DNA of 64,000 nucleotides, from assembly GCA_965230415.1 (NCBI GenBank), contig CBDDKZ010000003.1:186001-250000 (forward strand), read 5' to 3'. The DNA comes from CBDDKZ01 sp965230415 (lineage in GTDB: Bacteria; Bacteroidota; Bacteroidia; Cytophagales; JAAEPT01). Position numbers and translations under genes: made by a program. How positions within the stretch are numbered: position 1 is the stretch's first letter; the number at the start of each line of letters is the position of its first letter. Of the stretch, positions 8,164 through 16,160 are shown in pieces. A model generated the notes under the pieces. That model worked only from the letters and a program-made list of their open reading frames with translations, had not been told where the DNA came from and did not search any database.

Positions 8164-8267
8164 TTGTTTAACTAAACATTAAAAAAATTAAACAAAATAT
8201 GTTTTTGATTGAACAAATATGTTTGTAATTTGTTATTGTTTAAGAAAATAAATGAAAAGTTAAACAA
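8164..8267. promoter_or_regulatory. Regular array of TTGTTTAA operator-like motifs in front of the ECF sigma gene
   Basis: Four exact copies are present: TTGTTTAA at 8164-8171 and 8236-8243, and its reverse complement TTAAACAA at 8188-8195 and 8260-8267. Each inverted pair is offset by 24 bp, and the two pairs are offset by 72 bp, so all copies lie on a 24-bp grid. Inside are a perfect TGTTTA-AC-TAAACA palindrome (8165-8178) and a TATGTTTG box (8218-8225) matching the Bacteroidota -7 consensus, with no matching -33 TTG. The pairs flank the likely transcription start. The upstream CarH-like repressor is the obvious candidate to bind them; this is inference. Confidence 0.6.
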
Positions 8268-8268
8268 A

Positions 8269-8775
8269 ATGACACAGTTAGAATTCGAATCCAAATTAAC
8301 GCTCATGTATACTCCGTTAAGAATGTTTTCTTTCAAATTCGCTTATTCTGAGGAGGATGCCAATGAACTGGTTCAGGAAACCATGATGAGAGCATTAATA
8401 AACAGGGAAAAATACAGAGAAGACGTAAATTTTAAAGCATGGCTCTTTAGAATGATGAAAAACATCTTTATCAATCAGTATAAAAGAAATAAGCGTTTGT
8501 CTTTTGATCTTGATGCCAATGATTCTGATGAAGGTTTTGTGATACAAATTGAGGATAACAATCAACCTTCTCCTGAGCAGGTTTTTTGTGAAAATGAAAT
8601 CCAGGATGAGGTAAATAAATTGTCTGTTGATTTACGCGAGCCATTTGAAATGCACGTAAAAGGATTTAAATACAAAGAAATTGCTGAAAAACTGAGCTTG
8701 CCTTTGGGAACTATTAAGAGCAAAATATTCCTGGCAAGAAAAAGGTTGTCGGGTAACTTACCAGGGTATAGATAG
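8269..8775 (+). CDS. ECF-subfamily RNA polymerase sigma factor
   Basis: The frame is open from 8209, but the ATG at 8269 (MTQLEFESKL) gives the normal ECF N-terminus and a 168-residue protein. The sigma-2 region spans roughly residues 10-75 (DANELVQETMMRALINREKY, FKAWLFRMMKNIFINQYKR). The sigma-4 region spans residues 110-165 (LREPFEMHVKGFKYKEIAEK, then GTIKSKIFLARKRL). No anti-sigma gene is adjacent. The gene directly follows a CarH/LitR-like regulator, and its upstream region is packed with TTGTTTAA motifs. This resembles the LitR-LitS pair of Streptomyces, where a B12-dependent repressor controls a light-induced sigma factor. A light-response role is inference from context. Confidence 0.9.
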   Translation: MTQLEFESKLTLMYTPLRMFSFKFAYSEEDANELVQETMMRALINREKYREDVNFKAWLFRMMKNIFINQYKRNKRLSFDLDANDSDEGFVIQIEDNNQPSPEQVFCENEIQDEVNKLSVDLREPFEMHVKGFKYKEIAEKLSLPLGTIKSKIFLARKRLSGNLPGYR

Positions 8776-8957
8776 TTGGACTTTGTGCCTTTTGGTTTAA
8801 GACCTTCGGGAACCATTCCTTTAATTGTAGTAAAAGAAAGCATCTAATTTGCCGCCTTTCGTAAGAATTAGACGAAAACATAAAATTTTATGACTCTTGC
8901 TGCAACTAAAACTTAGCCTTTTCGTGATAGATTATAGTGCTAAATTTTTAGAAATTT

Positions 8958-9539
8958 ATGAATAACACTTCAGAGAGTAATAATAACCTGTTGCAATCGG
9001 TATTTGAGTTTCACCGTGTAATGCAAGAAAGAAGGTATATTTTGGTATATGAAGGAGAGGTGAACCAGGACATAACCAAAGCCTTTGCAGCTATGACCGA
9101 ACACAGACTTGAGAAAGAACAAGAAGAAAGAAAGGTCAAAAAAAAGGTGTTTAACGTAATGGTGGAGTGTTTGCAGAACATCGCTAAACATTCTGATCAC
9201 GCCGCAAACAGAGATAATAAAGGTGTGGGGAATGGAATTTTTATCGTAGGCAGCGAAGGTGATGATTATGTTATTATTACGGGAAATCCTATTTTAAATG
9301 ATCGTATAGAAAATGTGAAGCCCTTACTCGATCGTGTAAATGAACTGGATCGCGACGGTGTGAAAGAACTGTATAAAGAAGCCATTAAGGCGAGTAAAAT
9401 TTCTGATAAAGGAGGCGCAGGACTTGGGTTTATAGATATTGCTAAAAAAACGGGGTCTAAATTAATTTATGGATTCGAACCGATTGATGATGATACATCG
9501 TTCTTTTTGCTGAAAACGAACATAAAACGACACGACTAA
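8958..9539 (+). CDS. SiaB-family (DUF6272) GHKL-type protein kinase
   Basis: The 193-residue cytoplasmic protein has the two hallmarks of a GHKL ATPase: an N-box (NVMVECLQNIAKHS, near residue 75) and a G-box (KGGAGLGFIDIAKKTG, near residue 155). The layout fits the DUF6272/SiaB family. SiaB phosphorylates the small protein SiaC in a partner-switching system that tunes diguanylate cyclase activity and aggregation in Pseudomonas; related genes in Bacteroidota usually sit beside a SiaC-like DUF1987 gene. No such gene is visible here, so its partner must be encoded elsewhere or differ. It follows the ECF sigma gene by 182 bp on the same strand; a functional link to it is possible but unproven. 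Confidence 0.75.
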   Translation: MNNTSESNNNLLQSVFEFHRVMQERRYILVYEGEVNQDITKAFAAMTEHRLEKEQEERKVKKKVFNVMVECLQNIAKHSDHAANRDNKGVGNGIFIVGSEGDDYVIITGNPILNDRIENVKPLLDRVNELDRDGVKELYKEAIKASKISDKGGAGLGFIDIAKKTGSKLIYGFEPIDDDTSFFLLKTNIKRHD

Positions 9540-9762
9540 GTCTTTGAGGCTTGCCACAAAATAACCGCTGTTGACCGCAACAACAGTACCATAACTTAGT
9601 TTAAAGTACTTTTTTTACTTACATTTCGCTTTACCGTATTTTGAAAATTGCGTTCAGATAGGGTATTCTTTTATTTTTATATAATAAATCTGGGCTTTTT
9701 GTATATTTATGTGTACAAGCGTAAACGTATTTCGAAAGCTCTTATAAACCAACAATCTTATC

Positions 9763-11124
9763 ATGTCAAAAAATAGCTCCGAAATTCATGAATTCTTAAA
9801 TCAGTATCAGGGGAATAAAGTTAAACTTGGTGTTGTTGATATTGATGGCGTTTTACGAGGAAAGTATGTGCATGTCGACAAATTCAAATCAATAATAGAA
9901 GCAGGTTTTGGTTTTTGTGATGTGATTTTTGGATGGGATATGACAGATGTTTCTTATGAATCGGTAGCTATCAATTATACGGGATGGCACACAGGGTATC
10001 CCGATGCTCCCGTAGAAGTAGACTTAAGTACGTTTAGGAAAGTGCCTTGGGAAAATGATGTTCCCTTTTTCCTCGGGAATTTAAAAAAAACACCGGGTAA
10101 AGATGTGCTTGTTTGTCCCAGATCGCTTCTAATAAAAGTAGTGGATGAGGCTACGGATCTGGGGCTCGTTCCTTACTTTTCGCAGGAATTTGAATGGTTT
10201 AACTATAAAGAAAACCCGGATACACTTGCGGCAAAAGGGTATAATTCTCCGTCTTATTTAACACCCGGGATGTTTGGTTACTCTATATTGAGATCTTCTT
10301 ATAAGAGTGATTATTTTAACGACTTATTTGATCAACTGGAGCTATTTGATATAGAACTGGAGGGTTTACACACGGAGACTGGCCCGGGAGTATACGAAGC
10401 CGCGATCAAATACACTGAAGCATTGGAAGCTGCTGATCGTGCGGTGTTATTCAAAACAAGTGTTAAAGAAATTGCCTATAAGCACGACATCATTCCCACC
10501 TTTATGGCTAAAGTAGATAAAAGCTTACCCGGTTGTAGTGGGCATATTCATCAAAGTTTATGGGACGAAGCCCGCAAAAAGAATTTGTTTTATGCCGGTG
10601 AAGGGATGAGCGATTTGTTCAGGTCTTATATCGCAGGGCAATTATTTTGTCTCCCGCATATTTTACCGATGTTAGCCCCCACCATAAATAGTTATAAGCG
10701 CCTGGTAGAAGGAGCGTGGGCTCCCACCACTTTGACCTGGGGAATTGATAACCGCACGGTAGCTCTGCGTGTGCTTCCAGGTAGTGAGAAAAGTACACGT
10801 CTTGAAACCAGAGTGCCTGGTTCCGATGCGAATCCTTACCTGGCCATGGCGGCATGTTTGGCAGCAGGTCTTTATGGTATTAGAAATAAATTAACACTGG
10901 ATCAACAAATGACGACTGCTAACGGTTATGAAGATCGGGAAGCGGCGAAATTACCTCATTCATTATTGGAAGCGAGTACCGCCATGAAAGACAGCGCTAT
11001 TGCCAAAGAATTGTTTGGCAGTTATTTTGTTGAACACTTTACGGCAACCCGTTTGTGGGAATGTAAGCAATATGCCAAGGCAGTAACCAACTGGGAGATG
11101 CAAAGATATTTTGAAATTATTTAA
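9763..11124 (+). CDS. Glutamine-synthetase-family gamma-glutamyl-amine ligase
   Basis: The 453-residue protein has the GS beta-grasp N-terminus (VDIDGVLRGKYVHVDKF) and catalytic domain blocks: SGHIHQSLW (metal/ammonium region), NSYKRLVEGAWAPTTLTWG, then NRTVALRV and RLETRVPGSDANPYLAMA. These blocks place it among GlnA3/GlnA4/PuuA/IpuC-type enzymes, which use ATP to join glutamate to an amine rather than to ammonia. The gene opens a four-gene operon; its stop overlaps the next start (TAATG). Downstream partners are an iron alcohol dehydrogenase, a PuuD-like gamma-glutamyl hydrolase and an aldehyde dehydrogenase. With an alcohol dehydrogenase in place of an amine oxidase, the likely substrate is an amino alcohol (ethanolamine, alaninol, aminopropanol) rather than putrescine. 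The family call is firm; the substrate is inferred. Confidence 0.88.
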   Translation: MSKNSSEIHEFLNQYQGNKVKLGVVDIDGVLRGKYVHVDKFKSIIEAGFGFCDVIFGWDMTDVSYESVAINYTGWHTGYPDAPVEVDLSTFRKVPWENDVPFFLGNLKKTPGKDVLVCPRSLLIKVVDEATDLGLVPYFSQEFEWFNYKENPDTLAAKGYNSPSYLTPGMFGYSILRSSYKSDYFNDLFDQLELFDIELEGLHTETGPGVYEAAIKYTEALEAADRAVLFKTSVKEIAYKHDIIPTFMAKVDKSLPGCSGHIHQSLWDEARKKNLFYAGEGMSDLFRSYIAGQLFCLPHILPMLAPTINSYKRLVEGAWAPTTLTWGIDNRTVALRVLPGSEKSTRLETRVPGSDANPYLAMAACLAAGLYGIRNKLTLDQQMTTANGYEDREAAKLPHSLLEASTAMKDSAIAKELFGSYFVEHFTATRLWECKQYAKAVTNWEMQRYFEII

Positions 11125-12290
11125 TGAACACTGATATGAACTACAGTTATAAAGGAACTTATTCTTTTAGCTTTCCCACTAATATTCGTTTTGGAATCGG
11201 TGTAATTAAAGAATTAGGTGATTACCTGAAATCTGAAGGCGTTAAAAAACCTTTTATCGTTACAGATACTATTATTCGGGAACTCGACTTTTTTAAGTCT
11301 ATTATCGATCAATTGACAACTTCTCCCTCTGCTGTACCACATATATTCTGTGATATTCATAAGAATCCGGTAAAGAGTGATGTGCTTACAGGTGTCGAAG
11401 AATACAAAAAAGGGAATTGCGATGCAGTGGTAGCAATAGGTGGAGGGGCGCCCACAGACGTGGCACGAGCAATCCTTTTGGCTATAAATAACCACCGCGA
11501 TCTTTTTGATTATGACGACTTGGAAGGTGGGGCGAAGCATGTGGTGCCAGATGTGCCTTTATTTGTCACGGTGCCAACAACATCGGGTACCGGAAGTGAG
11601 GTAGGGCGTGCGGCTATTATTTCGGAAAACGATTCAAAACGGAAACGCATTTTATTTCATCCCTGTTTGATGGCAAAACAAGTATTTGCCGATCCGGCAC
11701 TTACTTTTGACTTACCTCCTGAAATTACCGCGTCGACAGGTATGGACGCACTTACACATAATTTAGAAGCCTTTTTAGCCAAAGGCTTTCATCCAATGGC
11801 AGATGGTGTTGCACTGGAAGGGGCCAGGTTGATTTTCAAATCAATTGTCAAAGCGACAAGAGAACCCGATGAAGAATCTCGCTTCAATATGTTGATGGGA
11901 TCCCTGATGGGTGCAGTTGCATTTCAAAAGGGATTAGGCATTGTTCATGCTATGTCTCACCCCTTGTCAACCCTGCTTGATATGCATCATGGACTAGCCA
12001 ATGCCATCAATTTGCCTTACGGACTGGCATTTAACTATGACGGTAACGAACAGAAATTTGATCAAATTGCACTGGTAATGGACACGAGTGGAGGTATGTC
12101 TGTGGTGGATGAAATGAGTGCTTTGAATGTGAATTTGTCGATACCATTGCACCTGGGGGAAGTAGGTGTGACGCTAGAGCATCTTGACACCATAACGAAT
12201 CTGGCGATGCGCGATTTTTGCCTGCCGGCAAACCCCAATGAGATTAATGAAAGTGAGATGAAACGCCTTTACACCCTCGCAATTGGTTGA
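11124..12290 (+). CDS. Iron-containing (group III) alcohol dehydrogenase
   Basis: The 388-residue protein matches the Fe-ADH/FucO family: NAD-binding AIGGGAPTDVARA near residue 105, PTTSGTGSEVGRA near residue 152, and the metal ligands Asp208 and His212 (MDALTHNLEAF), His275 (VHAMSHPLS) and His289 (MHHGLANA), all conserved. Length is normal for the family. Its ATG overlaps the stop of the preceding ligase gene by one base, so translation is probably coupled. In this operon it would oxidise a gamma-glutamylated amino alcohol to the aldehyde, which the aldehyde dehydrogenase two genes downstream would take to the acid. It is oxygen-sensitive in many family members. Alternative: a general alcohol dehydrogenase, though the context argues against it. 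Confidence 0.92.
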   Translation: MNTDMNYSYKGTYSFSFPTNIRFGIGVIKELGDYLKSEGVKKPFIVTDTIIRELDFFKSIIDQLTTSPSAVPHIFCDIHKNPVKSDVLTGVEEYKKGNCDAVVAIGGGAPTDVARAILLAINNHRDLFDYDDLEGGAKHVVPDVPLFVTVPTTSGTGSEVGRAAIISENDSKRKRILFHPCLMAKQVFADPALTFDLPPEITASTGMDALTHNLEAFLAKGFHPMADGVALEGARLIFKSIVKATREPDEESRFNMLMGSLMGAVAFQKGLGIVHAMSHPLSTLLDMHHGLANAINLPYGLAFNYDGNEQKFDQIALVMDTSGGMSVVDEMSALNVNLSIPLHLGEVGVTLEHLDTITNLAMRDFCLPANPNEINESEMKRLYTLAIG

Positions 12291-12293
12291 ATC

Positions 12294-13043
12294 ATGATTA
12301 AACTAGGAGTGTCTCCCTGCTTTATGTACCCCGATGCCAATCGAACCGTTTTTGGCCCTAAAAGATTGAGCTATATTGAAAATGATATGGCGCGCTATTT
12401 AACGCGGCCCGGTGTTACTCCGATCCTTATACCGGATTTACAACAGGAACAACTTATTACTTTTCTCGATCAGATAGATGCCTTGGTTTTACAAGGTGGG
12501 ACTGATATAGCCCCCGAAACTTATGGTGAAGAAGGTATACAAAGAAATAAGTGGCCGGGAGATGCCTACAGAGATGAATACGAATTGAAATTACTGGATT
12601 ATGCCATTAATAAAGGCCTGCCGGTGTTTGGAATTTGTCGCGGTTTTCAATTAATGAACGTTTATTTTGGGGGGACGCTGTATCAGGATACCCTTTCTCA
12701 GAAGCAATTTGTTCATGCACATCGCAATGCACATCAATACGATCAGGTAATACATGAGGTGGAGTTAGTCGAGCATGAACTGAATACGCGGCTTTACGGT
12801 GATCAAAAGCAAGGCCGGGTTAATTCCATCCACCACCAGTCAATAAAAGATCTTGGGGACAACCTGGTGGTGACGGCACGGAGCCTTTCTGATCGTTTGG
12901 TAGAGGCTTTTACCTGGTCCCGGGATGAACCCGGAAGAGTTATGGGGGTTCAATGGCATCCCGAATTCTTTTATAACTATCAGGGCACTTACCAGTTATT
13001 GAATGCATCTGCATTATTAGACGAGTTCTTAAAGTTTTGTTAA
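12294..13043 (+). CDS. Class I glutamine amidotransferase-like gamma-glutamyl hydrolase (PuuD-like, peptidase C26)
   Basis: The 249-residue protein has the C26 nucleophile elbow (FGICRGFQLM, Cys115) and the His-Glu pair in VQWHPEFF (His222, Glu224). These form the catalytic triad of PuuD-type gamma-glutamyl hydrolases. VLQGGTDIAP near residue 65 is also typical. It starts 3 bp after the preceding stop and ends 10 bp before the aldehyde dehydrogenase. Its expected role is the last step of the pathway: release of glutamate from a gamma-glutamyl amino acid, which recycles the glutamate spent by the ligase. The product would be glycine, alanine, beta-alanine or GABA depending on the amine; this is not determined. 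Confidence 0.9.
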   Translation: MIKLGVSPCFMYPDANRTVFGPKRLSYIENDMARYLTRPGVTPILIPDLQQEQLITFLDQIDALVLQGGTDIAPETYGEEGIQRNKWPGDAYRDEYELKLLDYAINKGLPVFGICRGFQLMNVYFGGTLYQDTLSQKQFVHAHRNAHQYDQVIHEVELVEHELNTRLYGDQKQGRVNSIHHQSIKDLGDNLVVTARSLSDRLVEAFTWSRDEPGRVMGVQWHPEFFYNYQGTYQLLNASALLDEFLKFC

Positions 13044-13053
13044 TAAATAAGAA

Positions 13054-14415
13054 ATGGAAGTAATAAATCCTGCAAATGGCCTTCAAATTGCGACATTAGA
13101 TCATGATAATAGTGCATCTGTTGCCCTTAAACTGGAAGATGCAAAAGAAGCACAAAGGCAATGGAAGAATAGACCGTTGGACCAACGATTGGCTATTGTG
13201 ACATCTTTCGGTGAGCTGCTTTCGCAGCGTATAGATTCCTTGGCAAAAGTATTAAGTGAAGAGACTGGGAAGCCATTGTGGCAGTCGATAAATGAAATTC
13301 GCGGAGCCATTGAGCGGATTGAAATTCTAAGTGCCGGAGCCGAATGTTTACATAAAAAGAGGGTGCATCAGGATAGTGGAACGATTGAGGAAATTGTTTT
13401 TGAGCCCTTGGGCGTAGTGGCCAATATATCGGCTTGGAATTACCCTTACCTGGTAGGTGTTAATGTCTTTGTCCCTGCTATAATTGCCGGAAATGTGGTG
13501 ATGTATAAACCTTCTGAGCTCGCTTCTTTAAGCGGAGTGGAAATTACCCGTTTATGGCATGAAGCCGGATTGCCCGATAAAGTCTTTCAATTGATTATAG
13601 GTGATGGAAGGGTAGGGCAGCTTATTTTGGACGGTGATCTTGACGCCTGTTTTTTTACAGGTTCTCATAAGACAGGAGCGAAGATTTACCAAACCATGGC
13701 TCAAAAAATGCTCCCTTGTAATTTAGAGCTAGGAGGCAAAGACCCTTTATATGCGATGGCACAGAACAGTGACCTCAAAAAAGTAGCTCAGGCTGCTTTT
13801 GACGGTGCTTTTTATAATAATGGTCAGAGTTGCTGTGCGGTAGAGCGCATTTATGTACATGCACAAATTTATGATGACTTTATGGCTGAATTTTTGGCCG
13901 AATTGGCTGCTAAAAGCAAAACTTCTACTACTGAACAAGCTTATTTCGGGTCACTGACAAGAAAAGAGCAAGTGGCGTTGTTGCAAGATCAGGTCGACGA
14001 TGCACTGGGAAAAGGGGCACGCCTTTTAGCAGGCGGTAAGGGAGACACTTCAAATGGGTATTATTTTCAACCCACGGTATTAGTCGACGTAGATCATTCC
14101 ATGAAAGTGATGAAAGAGGAATCCTTTGGACCGATTATAGGAATTATGAAAGTGGCTAGTGACCGGGAAGCATTAGAATTAATGCAAGATACAGCCTACG
14201 GCCTGACGGCAGCTTTTTATTGCGATGAATTTAAAGATGCACAGGAGTTGATGAGCCAGGTAAACACGGGCAGCGTTTACTGGAATTGCTGCGACCGCGT
14301 TAGTGCTCGTTTGCCCTGGTCGGGCAGGAAAAACTCAGGCTTTGGATTCACTCTATCTGAGCAGGGTTATATGGCTTTTGTAAAACCAAAGGCCTACCAT
14401 TTAAGAGCTAATTGA
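13054..14415 (+). CDS. NAD(P)-dependent aldehyde dehydrogenase
   Basis: This 453-residue ALDH-superfamily protein has the general base in NLELGGKDP (Glu225), the catalytic Cys in NNGQSCCA (Cys260, followed by a second Cys), the cofactor-binding NISAWNYPY and FTGSHKTG, and ESFGPIIGI. It is a little shorter than typical 480-500 residue ALDHs. It is the last gene of the operon beginning at 9763, 10 bp after the hydrolase. It probably oxidises the gamma-glutamyl-aminoaldehyde made by the iron alcohol dehydrogenase. It is convergent with the following gene, with 32 bp between the stop codons and no obvious terminator. Confidence 0.9.
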   Translation: MEVINPANGLQIATLDHDNSASVALKLEDAKEAQRQWKNRPLDQRLAIVTSFGELLSQRIDSLAKVLSEETGKPLWQSINEIRGAIERIEILSAGAECLHKKRVHQDSGTIEEIVFEPLGVVANISAWNYPYLVGVNVFVPAIIAGNVVMYKPSELASLSGVEITRLWHEAGLPDKVFQLIIGDGRVGQLILDGDLDACFFTGSHKTGAKIYQTMAQKMLPCNLELGGKDPLYAMAQNSDLKKVAQAAFDGAFYNNGQSCCAVERIYVHAQIYDDFMAEFLAELAAKSKTSTTEQAYFGSLTRKEQVALLQDQVDDALGKGARLLAGGKGDTSNGYYFQPTVLVDVDHSMKVMKEESFGPIIGIMKVASDREALELMQDTAYGLTAAFYCDEFKDAQELMSQVNTGSVYWNCCDRVSARLPWSGRKNSGFGFTLSEQGYMAFVKPKAYHLRAN

Positions 14416-14447
14416 TTTTATTTACCTGAATTTAATCCTGTAAGGGC

Positions 14448-15947
14448 TTAGAATTTCACCTTATTAATAAAGTATACTCTGCGTTTACGTTTTACGTTGC
14501 CTGTTTTGTTTTTGATCTTTTGATAACCATATGCAAAGAAGTAGTTATCATACCAGTAATCCATATTCGAAAAGCTGTATTTGGTCTTATCACCTTCAAA
14601 TGAAGTTTGAATAGTGCTTGTTTTGTCATCACTCACAATTCTTCCCCTGCTGTCGAAGGCTTTGGAGAAGATGGACGACCTGCTCGCAAAAACTAACTTC
14701 ACCTTCGTAGTAGATTGTTCGGTAATGGAAATAAACCTTTTCACGTAAAAAGGTTTGTAACTAGGCCACATTTCAAAAGTTTGATCCCATTTCTTAATTC
14801 CGTCTTCACTAAACTTGGCTATAAATGCGTGTGTATATTGATAACCATCAAAGACTGTTCTTGTGCGTGTAACCGTTTGGCCATTTACCACAGTGGTGTA
14901 AGTTTCTGTACGATAGGTAGGGTAGTAGGCTTCGCCAACTAATACAAAGCCATCGTCCATTTTAATTACATCATGTGTAGCGATGCGGTAGTTTATTTTT
15001 AGTTCTTTTCCTCGTGCTTCTTTACGTGCTTTTTTCCGTTCTAACTTTTCCTGTTTTCTTTTGGGCAGGTACGATAAGAAATTTTTGAAATCCAGGAATT
15101 TGTAGAAGTGCATAGTGCCCACTTTTGTTCCGGTGGCTTTACAAATAAATATGCCTTCAGAGGCCGCACTTGCACGCGAGTTATAGGTGCCGGTAAAAAT
15201 GTATTTGCCGTTTTCCAAAAGTCCTACTGAAGCATAGGAAATGACGTTTTCGGTGTTTTTGCTTAGATTAAATTCGGCTTTTTTGTTTCCTTTTGCATCG
15301 AACTTAAGTATGTATTGGTCCCTTTTTTTTCGGTCTATCTTTACACTCACAAAAAGAAAGACTTCATTCGTTTCTTCTAAAAGTTGGAAGTGGCTGGGGT
15401 ATATGTTCTTAAGACTAACACCATTTAAATCAATAGGTATGGTTGTTTGTTTTCCAGTTTTCCAGTTAACACTAAAAAGGTAAGGAGAGCCTTTTAAGTA
15501 GGCTTGGAAATAAGCAATGTCGCCCAGAACGGCCATGTCGTATACCCTCGATTTTTTCGGCAGCTTACCGTCTACTTTTTTCACACTTAAATGAGGGAGT
15601 GAGACGGTGGTCAGTATAAACTCTCCTTTTTTGTTTTTGAAAAGGGAATGCGCATTTTTTTTAGTTTCTATCGACTCATCCAGATAGAACCCTTTAGGTA
15701 CCATGAATGTTTTCGATTTGGTCGATTTCAAAGAGGTGTTATAGAGTTGGAATTTCCAGAGGAAATTTCCATTTTCCAGTTTGTCTTTTTTTGTTCTAAG
15801 CAAGAATCCGTCTTCTTCAAACGGTAGTATGCTCTCTTGTGAGAATCCGTCTTTGATTTCGATTTCAAGACGCTGTTCGTTAGATACTTGTGCGAAGTTT
15901 ATTGTAGCAATAAACAACAAGGTTACAAGAATTGTTAGATGTTTCAT
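14448..15947 (-). CDS. Secreted protein of unknown function (DUF6770-like)
   Basis: This is a 499-residue protein with a clear signal peptide (MKHLTILVTLLFIATINFAQ). The remainder alternates short beta-strand-like segments with no transmembrane helix, suggesting a beta-propeller-like periplasmic or surface protein. Repeated patterns of the kind 'GxxYIFTGTYNSRA' and 'DDGFVLVGEAYYPT' are visible. A lysine/arginine-rich stretch lies near residues 295-318 (LPKRKQEKLERKKARKEARG). No T9SS sorting domain is evident at the C-terminus. It resembles Bacteroidota proteins annotated DUF6770; I do not recognise a specific activity. It stands between the ALDH operon (convergent) and pgk. Confidence 0.7.
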   Translation of the reverse strand: MKHLTILVTLLFIATINFAQVSNEQRLEIEIKDGFSQESILPFEEDGFLLRTKKDKLENGNFLWKFQLYNTSLKSTKSKTFMVPKGFYLDESIETKKNAHSLFKNKKGEFILTTVSLPHLSVKKVDGKLPKKSRVYDMAVLGDIAYFQAYLKGSPYLFSVNWKTGKQTTIPIDLNGVSLKNIYPSHFQLLEETNEVFLFVSVKIDRKKRDQYILKFDAKGNKKAEFNLSKNTENVISYASVGLLENGKYIFTGTYNSRASAASEGIFICKATGTKVGTMHFYKFLDFKNFLSYLPKRKQEKLERKKARKEARGKELKINYRIATHDVIKMDDGFVLVGEAYYPTYRTETYTTVVNGQTVTRTRTVFDGYQYTHAFIAKFSEDGIKKWDQTFEMWPSYKPFYVKRFISITEQSTTKVKLVFASRSSIFSKAFDSRGRIVSDDKTSTIQTSFEGDKTKYSFSNMDYWYDNYFFAYGYQKIKNKTGNVKRKRRVYFINKVKF

Positions 15948-16106
15948 TTATTTCCTGTTTGCTGTTAAAGATAAATAATAGGTCCATTGTGTGTGTAAAA
16001 GAGCAATTATTTATACTGATTTGTAAGAGATATTTTGAAAGATGCCGAAAGATATATAATGAAATGTGAATTTGCAATAACACGAATTGAAATTACGTAA
16101 TGTAAT

Positions 16107-16141
16107 AAAAAAGGCTACTTCGGGAATGAAGTAGCCTTTTT
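16107..16141 (-). terminator. Rho-independent terminator of pgk
   Basis: A perfect stem AAAAAGGCTACTTC / GAAGTAGCCTTTTT with a 6-nt loop sits 20 bp beyond the pgk stop codon. A/T runs on both sides mean it could also stop rightward transcription, but only the leftward gene is close. Confidence 0.85.
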
Positions 16142-16160
16142 ACTTAATCTTTTTTGTGGT

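Noticed and set aside
9763..11124. Calling this gene glnA (housekeeping glutamine synthetase)
   Set aside because: The TTLTWG-NRT block and operon partners match gamma-glutamyl-amine ligases rather than ammonia-assimilating GS.
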